Shown one piece after another: positions 15,850 to 24,011 of a stretch of DNA of 64,000 bases. Numbering within the stretch: position 1 is the stretch's first letter; each line of letters starts with the position of its first letter. The DNA is taken from assembly GCF_030812415.1 (NCBI RefSeq), contig NZ_JAUSST010000002.1, positions 682,001 to 746,000 on the forward strand, in the 5' to 3' direction. Source of the stretch: Paenibacillus harenae. Its GTDB lineage: Bacteria; Bacillota; Bacilli; Paenibacillales; Paenibacillaceae. The notes beneath the pieces were generated by a model. The model did not search any database. It saw nothing but the letters and a program-made list of their open reading frames with translations, and was not told where the DNA came from. Made by a program: the position numbers and the translations under genes.

Positions 15850-18009
15850 ATGAAGCGAATTAACTTGAAGGCGATCGGTTCCGGCATACTGGCAACGACG
15901 CTAATGCTTATGATAGCAATGCCCTCTTTCGCCGACGGGCTGCCGGCGCCGAAGGATACGGCTGCCTTCGAACTGACGGCAAGCAAAGCGACAAAGATAG
16001 CAAGAGTAACGGGGGCCAGTCAAGAAGGAGAGGCCGTACCGAATCCAAATCAGACGCATACGAACTACGCCTTGACGGCGACTGATCTGGGTATCATGTG
16101 GGATGCGACTACGGACAATGGCAGTAAAAAAGTAATGGTCGCATTCGGCGATTCCTACGACGATGGTTGGGGCGGCTTCGGAGGCGGCGGCAGCGGCGCG
16201 GGTTGGAGAAGCAATTTACTTGCGGTATCGGAGGATGCGGAACTCTCGGACGGCTTGTCCTTCTCTTCGATGATCATGGACAAGAATAAAGCCGGCTACT
16301 CCAAAGAAATCATCGGATCTGCCCATGATACATCCGGAAGCGGCGATTTCACCGCGATTCCTACTGCGGGAATTACCGTTGGCACAAGGCATTATATCCA
16401 TTATATGCAGATCAAAAATTGGGGTGCTAACGGCCGCTGGAACACGAACTTCTCCGAAATCGCTTATTCCGATGACGAGGGTCAAAATTGGACGAAATCG
16501 GGCGTGAAGTGGAGCGGAACGAGCAAATTCGCCCAAGCTGCCTACGTTAAGGACGGCGGCTACGTCTATATGTTCGGAACGCCTGCTGGCCGATTCGACA
16601 GCGCCTACTTGGCAAGAGCGGCCGAAGGTGACATTCTCCTCAAGGAGCAATACGAATATTGGAACGGCTCGGGCTGGACGAAAAATAACGAAGCGGCGGC
16701 AGCCGCGGTCGTGGACGCTCCGGTCAGCGAATTATCCGTTGCGTATAATTCCTATTACGATAAGTGGATTATGACTTATTTGAATGAGAACCGCTATGCA
16801 ATCGTCATGAGGAGCTCCTCTAGCTTGACGGAAGGCTGGTCCGCCGAGACCGAAATCGTTACAGGAACGGAATATCCGGGGCTGTACGGTGGGTTCATCC
16901 ATCCTTGGACAAATGACGGCCAAGATTTGTATATGCTGATTTCGGAATGGGGGCCTTATAATGTATTCCTGATGCATGCCAAGCTGGACATCGGCACACC
17001 GATGCATAATCTTGTAGCAGACCCTTCCTTCGAGAAGCAGGCCTCGGAAACGATCGCTTCCCCATGGACGCTAGAAGCAGGAAAGGGCGGCATAGACCAT
17101 GCGACGTTGTCGAGAGCGGGAAGCAACAACGTATGGCTGAGAAATACGGCTGGCTGGAATGCGATCACGCAAGTAGTAGACGTCGAAGCGAATACGGAAT
17201 ATATGCTTACCGGCTTCGTTAAGACCTCGCAAAACAATAATGCCGGCTATTTCGGCGTAAGGGATTCCGCAGGCGGCATTTTGAAGGAAACGAAATTCGA
17301 AAGGTTTGACAGTTATTCCAAACTATCGGTTCGTTTCAATTCCGGAAGCAACACGCAGGTGGAAATATTTACGGGCATGCACACGAACGGCGACACATGG
17401 ATTCAAGCGGACGATTATTCGCTGCTACCTGTAGATACAACGCCTCCTGTCATCACCCTGCGCGGCAAAGCGGCGATTGAAGTGCCGCTAGGAGGCGCGT
17501 TTACCGATGAAGGCGCTTCGGCTTTCGATAGCGCGGGCGGCGATTTGTCACATAAAATCATCGTAGAGGGCAGCGTGGATCGAACAATCGTCGGGACTTA
17601 TTCCCTGATCTATAAAGTGACGGACTCTGAAGGCAATGCAGCCGTTCCGGTCAAAAGGGAAGTAAAGGTTACGGGTGCGGCATACAGCGTAAGCGGAGTT
17701 TCCTTCACGGATGCCGAAGGAAAAGTCATCTCGAAACTTCCGAATAAAGGCTTCGTTACCGCCAGCGCAGACGTGAGAAACAACACGGGAGCAGCAAAAG
17801 CCGTTACGCTCGTTGCGGTCTTGTATAATAAAAAAGGCGAAGTCGAGAATGTATCCGGCGTAACGAAATCGCTAGCCTCGGGCGCGGAGGAAACTTTTAC
17901 CGGGGGCTTTAAATTGCCGGGCAACAATGCCGGGTATAAGCTAAAAGTATTTATCGCGAACTCGTTGAAAGACCTGAAGCCTGTATCCAATTTAGCCGTA
18001 TTGCAATAG
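15850..18009 (+). CDS. secreted multidomain GH183 (DUF4185) enzyme with binding-type module and DUF5011 domain
   Basis: This 719-residue secreted protein has a signal peptide at residues 1-28 (ending PSFA). The DUF4185 catalytic domain spans about 45-380, with TATDLG (Asp 79), VAFGDSYDD (Asp 101), GWRSNLLAVS and SEWGPYNVFLMHA. A binding-type module homologous to those at 11427 and 11859 covers 387-527. An Ig-like DUF5011 domain follows (about 530-612, starting DTTPPVITLRGKAAIEVP), then a beta-rich C-terminal domain of about 105 residues. The ribosome site AAGGAGG is nine bases from the ATG. A spacer of glycines inside the catalytic domain (about 107-117) is unlike the other two paralogues. 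It is the last gene before a strong terminator and is probably an extracellular endo-D-arabinanase. Confidence 0.86.
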   Translation: MKRINLKAIGSGILATTLMLMIAMPSFADGLPAPKDTAAFELTASKATKIARVTGASQEGEAVPNPNQTHTNYALTATDLGIMWDATTDNGSKKVMVAFGDSYDDGWGGFGGGGSGAGWRSNLLAVSEDAELSDGLSFSSMIMDKNKAGYSKEIIGSAHDTSGSGDFTAIPTAGITVGTRHYIHYMQIKNWGANGRWNTNFSEIAYSDDEGQNWTKSGVKWSGTSKFAQAAYVKDGGYVYMFGTPAGRFDSAYLARAAEGDILLKEQYEYWNGSGWTKNNEAAAAAVVDAPVSELSVAYNSYYDKWIMTYLNENRYAIVMRSSSSLTEGWSAETEIVTGTEYPGLYGGFIHPWTNDGQDLYMLISEWGPYNVFLMHAKLDIGTPMHNLVADPSFEKQASETIASPWTLEAGKGGIDHATLSRAGSNNVWLRNTAGWNAITQVVDVEANTEYMLTGFVKTSQNNNAGYFGVRDSAGGILKETKFERFDSYSKLSVRFNSGSNTQVEIFTGMHTNGDTWIQADDYSLLPVDTTPPVITLRGKAAIEVPLGGAFTDEGASAFDSAGGDLSHKIIVEGSVDRTIVGTYSLIYKVTDSEGNAAVPVKREVKVTGAAYSVSGVSFTDAEGKVISKLPNKGFVTASADVRNNTGAAKAVTLVAVLYNKKGEVENVSGVTKSLASGAEETFTGGFKLPGNNAGYKLKVFIANSLKDLKPVSNLAVLQ
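17008..17430 (+). repeat. third copy of the binding-type module
   Basis: This in-protein copy of about 141 residues carries LVADPSFEKQ, GWNAITQVVDVEANTEY, GYFGVRDSAGG and TGMHTNGDTWIQADDY. It aligns over its full length with the two modules at 11427-12293. Confidence 0.7.
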
Positions 18010-18020
18010 GCAAGGATATT

Positions 18021-18066
18021 TCCCCTCCCGCTGATCATGGATAAGCGGGAGGGGATTATTTTTATT
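18021..18066 (+). terminator. rho-independent terminator
   Basis: A perfect 12-bp stem (TCCCCTCCCGCT / AGCGGGAGGGGA) with an 11-base loop is followed by TTATTTTTATT. It closes the transcription unit of the enzyme genes. Confidence 0.9.
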
Positions 18067-18099
18067 GATGACGGAAAAAAAACATGCTAATGTAAAATG

Positions 18100-18113
18100 T
18101 GAAATCGATTGCA
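18100..18113 (+). promoter_or_regulatory. LacI/CcpA-type operator candidate upstream of the LacI gene
   Basis: TGAAATCGATTGCA matches TGWAANCGNTNWCA with one mismatch and has the perfect core AATCGATT. It lies 40 bases before the LacI-family start, where an autoregulatory operator would be expected. It resembles the sites at 4673 and 10259. Confidence 0.55.
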
Positions 18114-18153
18114 GAACGGAAGCGGCGCTGCTGCTTTGAAGTGGGAGGCAAAC

Positions 18154-19182
18154 ATGAGTAAAAGTACGATTTATCAAATCGCAGAGCAGGTTGGCGTATC
18201 TCCTTCAACGGTTTCAAGAGCGCTTTCAGGCAATGGCTATTGCGGAAAAAGAACAAAAATGAAAATCATCGAGGCGGCCAAAGCATTAAATTATGCGCCC
18301 GACCAAGCTGCAAAAATGCTAAAAACCCGAAAAACGAATAAAATCATTTTTGCCGTACCTGACATTTGCAATCCTTTTTACTTCGATATGATTAACGGCA
18401 TCAACCAAGTTGCGGAGGAGTACGGTTACTTGCTCATTCTGATTTATACGAAGCATCAGCTGTCGGAAGAGCTGAAGGCGATTCAGAACGTAAAGGAGAG
18501 AGTGGCAGACGGCATGATTATGGTTTCCTTTCATTTCTGCGAGGAAAATATTAAAGCGATTAACGAACTGTCATCGCCGGTCGTTTTGACCAATCAATTC
18601 GATTCGCCGGGAGGGGGAGACCGCTTTGATTACGTATACGTGGACACGTACGCGGGCACGAAGCAGGGGACGGAGCATCTGATCCAGCAGGGCATAGAGA
18701 GAATCGGTTTTATTGGCGGCTCCTTAAGCGAGCAAACAGGCATGCAAAGGTATGCCGGTTATCGTGATGCTTTGCTTGAGGGCGGAGTGCCGTACGCGGA
18801 TGAGCTGGTCAAGGAATCTGATTATACGGAAGCCGGCGGCTACGAAGTTGCCAAGCGGCTTCTCTCGCAGCCGGATCGGCCTCAAGCCATCGTCGCGGCA
18901 AACGATTTGATGGCGATCGGTGTGATGCATGCCTGCGAGGAAGCCGGCTTGTCGGTCCCGCTCGATATGGCCATCGTCGGCATGGATAATCTCGATATCT
19001 CGTCGAGGGTGTACCCGAAGCTCACATCGGTTTCCCTTATGCAAGAGGAAATCGGGAGGCAGGCGGCGATGATACTGATGTATAGGCTGCATGGAAAGGC
19101 TATGGAAAGGAGCGCAATTAAAATTGTGCCGAGCCTTGTCGTAAGACAGTCGAGCATTTGGCGTACGGGCGATACAAAGTAG
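18154..19182 (+). CDS. LacI-family transcriptional regulator of the locus
   Basis: This 342-residue regulator has an N-terminal LacI helix-turn-helix (IYQIAEQVGVSPSTVSRALS, residues 5-24), a hinge ending ALNYAPDQAAKML, and a periplasmic-binding-protein-like effector domain (about 60-335) with VAANDLMAIGVMHACEEAG. The ATG at 18154 follows GGGAGG; upstream in-frame codons lack a ribosome site. It sits between the enzyme genes and the sensory/transport genes, so it probably represses one or both groups and is relieved by a sugar from the pathway. Operator-like sites at 18100, 4673 and 10259 fit this. It is not CcpA, which is encoded at 63139. Confidence 0.92.
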   Translation: MSKSTIYQIAEQVGVSPSTVSRALSGNGYCGKRTKMKIIEAAKALNYAPDQAAKMLKTRKTNKIIFAVPDICNPFYFDMINGINQVAEEYGYLLILIYTKHQLSEELKAIQNVKERVADGMIMVSFHFCEENIKAINELSSPVVLTNQFDSPGGGDRFDYVYVDTYAGTKQGTEHLIQQGIERIGFIGGSLSEQTGMQRYAGYRDALLEGGVPYADELVKESDYTEAGGYEVAKRLLSQPDRPQAIVAANDLMAIGVMHACEEAGLSVPLDMAIVGMDNLDISSRVYPKLTSVSLMQEEIGRQAAMILMYRLHGKAMERSAIKIVPSLVVRQSSIWRTGDTK

Positions 19183-19204
19183 AGAAGCGGAGAGATCAAA
19201 CAAG

Positions 19205-21004
19205 ATGCTGAAGCAGAAGCTGATTGGACACATGAATCTGCAGAAAAAAATAACGTTGCTTCTCGTACTGTCTATTTTCATTCCGCTTACGCTGTTCGGC
19301 TATTTATTTTATCAAAGCTCGAATCAATTCGCGCAGGAACGTACGAATAAGGAGACGAATCAACTGCTTCATTTGGTCAATCAAAACGTTGATCGGCTGT
19401 TGAATGAATATGAAGCGCAATTAAATTCTATCTACGAGAACGAGAGTGTTATTTTACAGCTCAGTCAGATTAACCGGCAAGCAGTCGGAGCAGAGGCGCA
19501 GTTGTCTGCCGATTCGATAAACCGTTATTTGCGGAATTTTCTTCGTGGAAAGGATGACATCGACTCCATCTATTTATTTAGCGGGGAGAAGCTGTTTTTT
19601 GCCGATTTCAAAGGATCGCAATATTACGAGGAGCAATTTCGAGAGCATCCCGAGTGGCAGCAAACGGTACAGGAAGCAGGCGGGAAAGCGGTATGGATGC
19701 CGACATACGAGCTGCCCGTCAACCGTTACACCTATGAACCTTCCCATTATTTCTCGATCGGGATGCAGGTAAAGAACGTAGCCGATGTCATGCAGACGCT
19801 TGGATCCATTTATATCAATGTCAAAATTACAGCACTGGACCGATTGGCCAATCAAGTGAAGGTAAGCCCGGAAGGGACGCTGCTTATCGCCGACGGGGAA
19901 GGGCATGTGATCTGGCACCCGAACGCCGAAGCCTATAAGGAAACGCTGAAGGATATTCCCTTCTATGAAGATCTGCTTGCCAGACGTAAGCCGTTTTCGA
20001 CGATCAGAATGAACGGGCAGCTATACCAAATGAGCTATATACAATCCGCGTACAACGATTGGTATTATGTATCGCTTATTCCAAACGCAGATTTGAAGGA
20101 GCAATCCAAGGAGCTTCGGCAATTTCTGATCGTAACGATCTTCGCCTTCGGCGCATCGTTCATCGTGCTGGCCTTATGGGTATCCAGGTTCATAACGAAG
20201 CCGATTAGACAGATGGCTGTTGCGATGAAGCAGGTCCACAAGGAAAACGTCGAATTTCAGCTGCCTGTTGCTTCCGAGGACGAAATCGGTCTGCTGAACG
20301 CGGCGTTCAATAGCATGGGCAGAAGAATCAATGATTTGATCCATGAGGTAAGGGTTGTATCCGAGAAGGAAAAGGAAGCGGAGGTGCGTGCGCTGCAGGC
20401 GCAAATTAATCCTCATTTCGTTTATAACTCGCTAGATACGATCAATTGGATGGCGATCGAACGGGATCAACATGATATCAGCTCGATGATCGCGGCGCTC
20501 AGCGACATAATGCGATATGCGATTCGTCCGGGAGAGCCGTTGATCGCACTGGAGGAGGAACTGAAATGGGCGCAAAACTACGCTTATTTGCAAAAGATGA
20601 GGTTCGAGGACCGGTTCGATATCCTTTTTAAAGTAGATGAAGCGCTGCTTCGGCATAAGGTACCCCGTCTGTTTTTGCAGCCGTACTTGGAAAATTCGAT
20701 CTTGCACGGGATGGAGCATATCGAGGAGGGCGGTTTGATAACGGTTACCGTCTTGAAGGACAAGCATACCGGCGGCATCCGTGTTGAGCTGGCGGACAAC
20801 GGGGGCGGCATCAAAGAAGACGAGCTCCACAGCATTATGCTTCGTCGAACGCACGGCATAGGCATCTATAATTTGGACGATCGTCTGAAGCTGGAATACG
20901 GCCCCGATTACGGCGTGAATATTCGGTCGGAGTGGGGAGAAGGAACCGTAGTTACCATCATACTCCCTCCGTATTCGAATGAGGATGCATGCAGCGAACA
21001 ATAA
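19205..21004 (+). CDS. sensor histidine kinase, YesM type
   Basis: This 599-residue membrane kinase has a first membrane segment at about residues 17-37, a large extracellular dCache-like sensor domain (about 40-295), a second membrane segment (about 305-325), a HAMP domain, and a cytoplasmic His_kinase domain with INPHFVYNSLDTIN, whose His is the phosphorylation site. The ATPase domain contains PYLENSILHG and ADNGGGI. It starts 22 bases after the LacI gene and is followed by its response regulator and a binding protein. YesM/YesN-like pairs next to CUT1 transporters commonly sense extracellular oligosaccharides and activate the adjacent uptake genes. Confidence 0.92.
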   Translation: MLKQKLIGHMNLQKKITLLLVLSIFIPLTLFGYLFYQSSNQFAQERTNKETNQLLHLVNQNVDRLLNEYEAQLNSIYENESVILQLSQINRQAVGAEAQLSADSINRYLRNFLRGKDDIDSIYLFSGEKLFFADFKGSQYYEEQFREHPEWQQTVQEAGGKAVWMPTYELPVNRYTYEPSHYFSIGMQVKNVADVMQTLGSIYINVKITALDRLANQVKVSPEGTLLIADGEGHVIWHPNAEAYKETLKDIPFYEDLLARRKPFSTIRMNGQLYQMSYIQSAYNDWYYVSLIPNADLKEQSKELRQFLIVTIFAFGASFIVLALWVSRFITKPIRQMAVAMKQVHKENVEFQLPVASEDEIGLLNAAFNSMGRRINDLIHEVRVVSEKEKEAEVRALQAQINPHFVYNSLDTINWMAIERDQHDISSMIAALSDIMRYAIRPGEPLIALEEELKWAQNYAYLQKMRFEDRFDILFKVDEALLRHKVPRLFLQPYLENSILHGMEHIEEGGLITVTVLKDKHTGGIRVELADNGGGIKEDELHSIMLRRTHGIGIYNLDDRLKLEYGPDYGVNIRSEWGEGTVVTIILPPYSNEDACSEQ

Positions 21005-21025
21005 TGACAGTCGCAGGAGGATATC

Positions 21026-22597
21026 ATGTATAAAGTTATTGTCGTTGATGACGAACCAAGGGTGCGAAGAGGGTTGCAATCCCTCATTCCGCAGCTGGAT
21101 TCCGAGTGGACCGTAGCAGGATTAGCGGGCAATGGGATTGAGGCCATAGAGCTGGTTAGAAAAGAAATGCCCGATTTGGTCATTACCGACATCCGAATGC
21201 CGCTTATGAACGGGCTTGATTTACTAAGCGCATTAAAGGAGTACCCCGTACACGTCGTTATTTTATCGGGCTACGGTTATTTTGAATATGCGCAAACCGC
21301 CGTGAAATTCGGAGCCTTCGACTACTTGCTCAAGCCGGTCAAACCGGCGGAAATAAAAAACGTATTGCAGCGCGTGAAGGCGCATAAGCAAGAGCAAGGA
21401 CCGGTGGCGGCCATATTGCCAAGTCCGGTTAATTACTCGAATTGGTGGAAAGAATGGTTATCGTCTGATCTGGGGGAATCGCAGGAGTACATGGATAAGC
21501 TGCGGCAGCAATTGCCCAAACAGGTTACGTGCTATCAGCTCATAGCTCTCGAGATCGACCGATACGACGACCTGATTATGGATGACCAATGGGGAGACAG
21601 GCAGCTTGTGTTATTTGCCGTTCGCAATGTCGTTCATGAGGTGCTGCCCGAGCTTGTAGCCGAGAGCTCGACCTTCTTATTCGCCAGCGGTCCGCAAATC
21701 TATTATTTGATCAACGATGGTTTATGCACGCTCGAGCAGTCCAAGCGCTTGATGGAAGAGGTGCGCAAATGGGTGAAGATTTCCATCTCGATCGGTGTCA
21801 GTGCCAGACTTGGTGATTTCATGGAGCTGCCGGAAGGCTTTCGGCAGGCAAAAGAAGCGCTGCAAAATAAATGGATATACGGAGACGGCATCGTCAGCCT
21901 GTACGAAGACGTGGCCTTGTTGAATCGCAAGGAACCGGGATATCCTACCGGGCTGGATGAAGTAATCGTGAGGTCGATCCGAACAGGGGAACGCGAGAAT
22001 GCGCTGGAGGGATTGACCGGTTTCATGGATCGGATCAAGGAAGGGAGCATTCCCTTTCGCGTGTTCCGCCGGTTTTGCTTGCAGCTATTATCATCCGTTT
22101 ATCGAATCGTCTATGAGCATAAGTTGAACGAAAATATCCTTAGGCAAATCCATCAGCCGCAGGATTTATTCCACCGCGATTTTTCAGCGGAGGAATTCGT
22201 CGGCTTTCTGACTGAGCTGATTAATCTGATCATCGAGTCGATGGAGTGGAATAAGCAGCATAAACAAAACCGTACAATCGAGAAGGTGATCGATTTCATT
22301 CGCAAAAATTATGCAAAGGATATTTCGCTGGATGACTTGGCCGTCCATGCGCAGATGAGCAGCAATTATTTAAGCACGTTCTTCAAGCAGGAGACGGGCG
22401 AGACGTTTATTGAATATGTAACTCGCCTTCGCATCGACAAAGCCAAAACGCTGATGATGAATGCCCAGCTGCGTCTTTATGAAATCGCCCAATTGGTCGG
22501 CTATCAGGATGTGAAATATTTCTCCCGGCTGTTCAAGCGAGCGGTGGGAGTTACGCCTGCGGAATACCGGCAGTTTTTTTATCGCAAGGAGGATTGA
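21026..22597 (+). CDS. response regulator with AraC-type DNA-binding domain, YesN type
   Basis: This 523-residue regulator has an N-terminal receiver (VIVVDDEPRVRRGL; phosphoacceptor Asp in LVITDIRMP), a central region of about 270 residues typical of YesN proteins, and a C-terminal AraC double helix-turn-helix (about 415-518) containing DDLAVHAQMSSNYLSTFFKQ and AQLVGYQDVKYFSRLFK. It follows the kinase by 22 bases and its stop lies only four bases before the next gene. Its likely targets are the downstream binding-protein and permease genes. Confidence 0.93.
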   Translation: MYKVIVVDDEPRVRRGLQSLIPQLDSEWTVAGLAGNGIEAIELVRKEMPDLVITDIRMPLMNGLDLLSALKEYPVHVVILSGYGYFEYAQTAVKFGAFDYLLKPVKPAEIKNVLQRVKAHKQEQGPVAAILPSPVNYSNWWKEWLSSDLGESQEYMDKLRQQLPKQVTCYQLIALEIDRYDDLIMDDQWGDRQLVLFAVRNVVHEVLPELVAESSTFLFASGPQIYYLINDGLCTLEQSKRLMEEVRKWVKISISIGVSARLGDFMELPEGFRQAKEALQNKWIYGDGIVSLYEDVALLNRKEPGYPTGLDEVIVRSIRTGERENALEGLTGFMDRIKEGSIPFRVFRRFCLQLLSSVYRIVYEHKLNENILRQIHQPQDLFHRDFSAEEFVGFLTELINLIIESMEWNKQHKQNRTIEKVIDFIRKNYAKDISLDDLAVHAQMSSNYLSTFFKQETGETFIEYVTRLRIDKAKTLMMNAQLRLYEIAQLVGYQDVKYFSRLFKRAVGVTPAEYRQFFYRKED

Positions 22598-22601
22598 TGA
22601 A

Positions 22602-23924
22602 ATGATGGCCGGGTCTCAAACTGTAAAGCTGTTCCTATGCGCCGTGCTCCTGCTTCTGCTTTCCTCCTGCGGCAGCCATGTCGATTCTGAAGGGCCTATA
22701 ATCGATAAGCTGCTTAAAGATTCATCGCCAGCGGATTCCAGCAAAAATAAAATTGAGCTTCGCTTATGGTCGTTTCATCAATCGCGCGAATATGATTTCT
22801 GGCAGTGGCTTGCCAAGGAATACGAAGCCGAGCACGAAAATATTAGCATCAAGGTTGAATTCGTAACAAGCGACGATTATTTCTCGAGAACGCGCTTGCT
22901 GTCTTCCTTTGCTTCGGGCCAAGGACCGGACCTGTTTTTTGTGTCCCCTGCGACGTTGGAGCGTTTTGTAAAGGCGGATATTTTGTATCCGTTGACGGAC
23001 TCCTTTACTCCGGAAATGAAAATCGACTTTTATCCTTCGGCGTTGGAATCGGTGTCGGTAGGCGGCGATATTTATGCGGTACCTATTGAAACGGAATTGC
23101 TTGGACTTTTCTATAACAAGGAATTGTTCCGCAAGAGAGGCATAAAGCCTCCTTCAACTTGGCAAGAAATGAAGGAAGCGGCCAAACAGCTTACTACGAG
23201 CCGGGTGAGCGGATTGACGCTTGAAACGTTCGAAGGCGTTTATTTAAATTTCTCATGGCTCCCTTTCTTGTGGCAAACGGGCAGCGATTTGTTGACGGAA
23301 GACGGCAAAGGTTCGGCACTGTCAGGTGAAGCTTCTAAAGAAATGTACGCCTTTTTCAAAGATATGGTGAATCAAGGGCTGTTAAATATGAGACCGTCGA
23401 GGCCGGTAACGGATATCGGCATTATCGCGAACGGCGAAACGGCGATGCAAGTAAGCGGCACATGGAATATCCGCACGCTCGAGACTGAATTTGCCGATCA
23501 GCCGATCGGCGTCGTACCGCTCCCCGTTCCCGAAGGCGGAAGCCCGGTTACGATCGCCGGCGGTTGGAAGCTGGCCGCCAATAAGCAGAGCGAGCATGCG
23601 GAGGAAGCTGCTAAATTCATTATGTGGGCGCTGACTGGTGATCCCGCTATTCCTCTTAAATGGGTCAATGAGGTCAAATTCGCTTATTCGCCGCGCAAAT
23701 CAGTCATGCAAGCGGGACTCAATAACTACCGCCAAGGATTGAGAGCGGTATTTACCGATCAAATATTCGGCACAGAGCAGGAAGAACCTCAGCTTCCGGA
23801 AGAAATAAACCGAATATTTTCCGATTCCTTGCAGCAGCTGCTATTCAGTGACAAGAGCGCTCCGCAAATTCAGGAGCAAGCGGATGCAAGAATCAAAAAG
23901 TATTTGGAGGAAGTCATAAATTAG
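22602..23924 (+). CDS. sugar-binding lipoprotein linked to the two-component system
   Basis: This 440-residue lipoprotein has a signal ending LLLSSC. The type 1 sugar-binding fold shows IELRLWSFHQSREYDFW, FASGQGPDLFFVSP, LLGLFYNKELFRKRGI and AGGWKLAANKQSEHAEEAAK. It begins four bases after the response-regulator stop, inside that operon, and is clearly paralogous to the next gene at 24012. One of the two may serve the sensor kinase as a ligand-presenting co-receptor rather than the transporter. AAGGAGG lies nine bases from the ATG; a second ATG follows at once. Confidence 0.9.
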   Translation: MMAGSQTVKLFLCAVLLLLLSSCGSHVDSEGPIIDKLLKDSSPADSSKNKIELRLWSFHQSREYDFWQWLAKEYEAEHENISIKVEFVTSDDYFSRTRLLSSFASGQGPDLFFVSPATLERFVKADILYPLTDSFTPEMKIDFYPSALESVSVGGDIYAVPIETELLGLFYNKELFRKRGIKPPSTWQEMKEAAKQLTTSRVSGLTLETFEGVYLNFSWLPFLWQTGSDLLTEDGKGSALSGEASKEMYAFFKDMVNQGLLNMRPSRPVTDIGIIANGETAMQVSGTWNIRTLETEFADQPIGVVPLPVPEGGSPVTIAGGWKLAANKQSEHAEEAAKFIMWALTGDPAIPLKWVNEVKFAYSPRKSVMQAGLNNYRQGLRAVFTDQIFGTEQEEPQLPEEINRIFSDSLQQLLFSDKSAPQIQEQADARIKKYLEEVIN

Positions 23925-23959
23925 TCCACCCTCCGTAAATATTTCCCGTTATATGCCCC

Positions 23960-23984
23960 AGCCCAAGTGGATTACACTTGGGCT
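23960..23984 (+). other. hairpin between the two binding-protein genes
   Basis: A perfect 10-bp stem (AGCCCAAGTG / CACTTGGGCT) with a 5-base loop is followed by ATATTC rather than a T-run. It may be a partial terminator or an mRNA-stability element that lets the second binding protein be made at a different level. Confidence 0.6.
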
Positions 23985-24011
23985 ATATTCATGGAAAGGG
24001 GTTATTATCAA

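Noticed and set aside
18154..19182. CcpA identity for the LacI-family gene in the locus
   Set aside because: The true CcpA-like protein is at 63139; this one diverges in the hinge and effector domain and is embedded in the carbohydrate locus.
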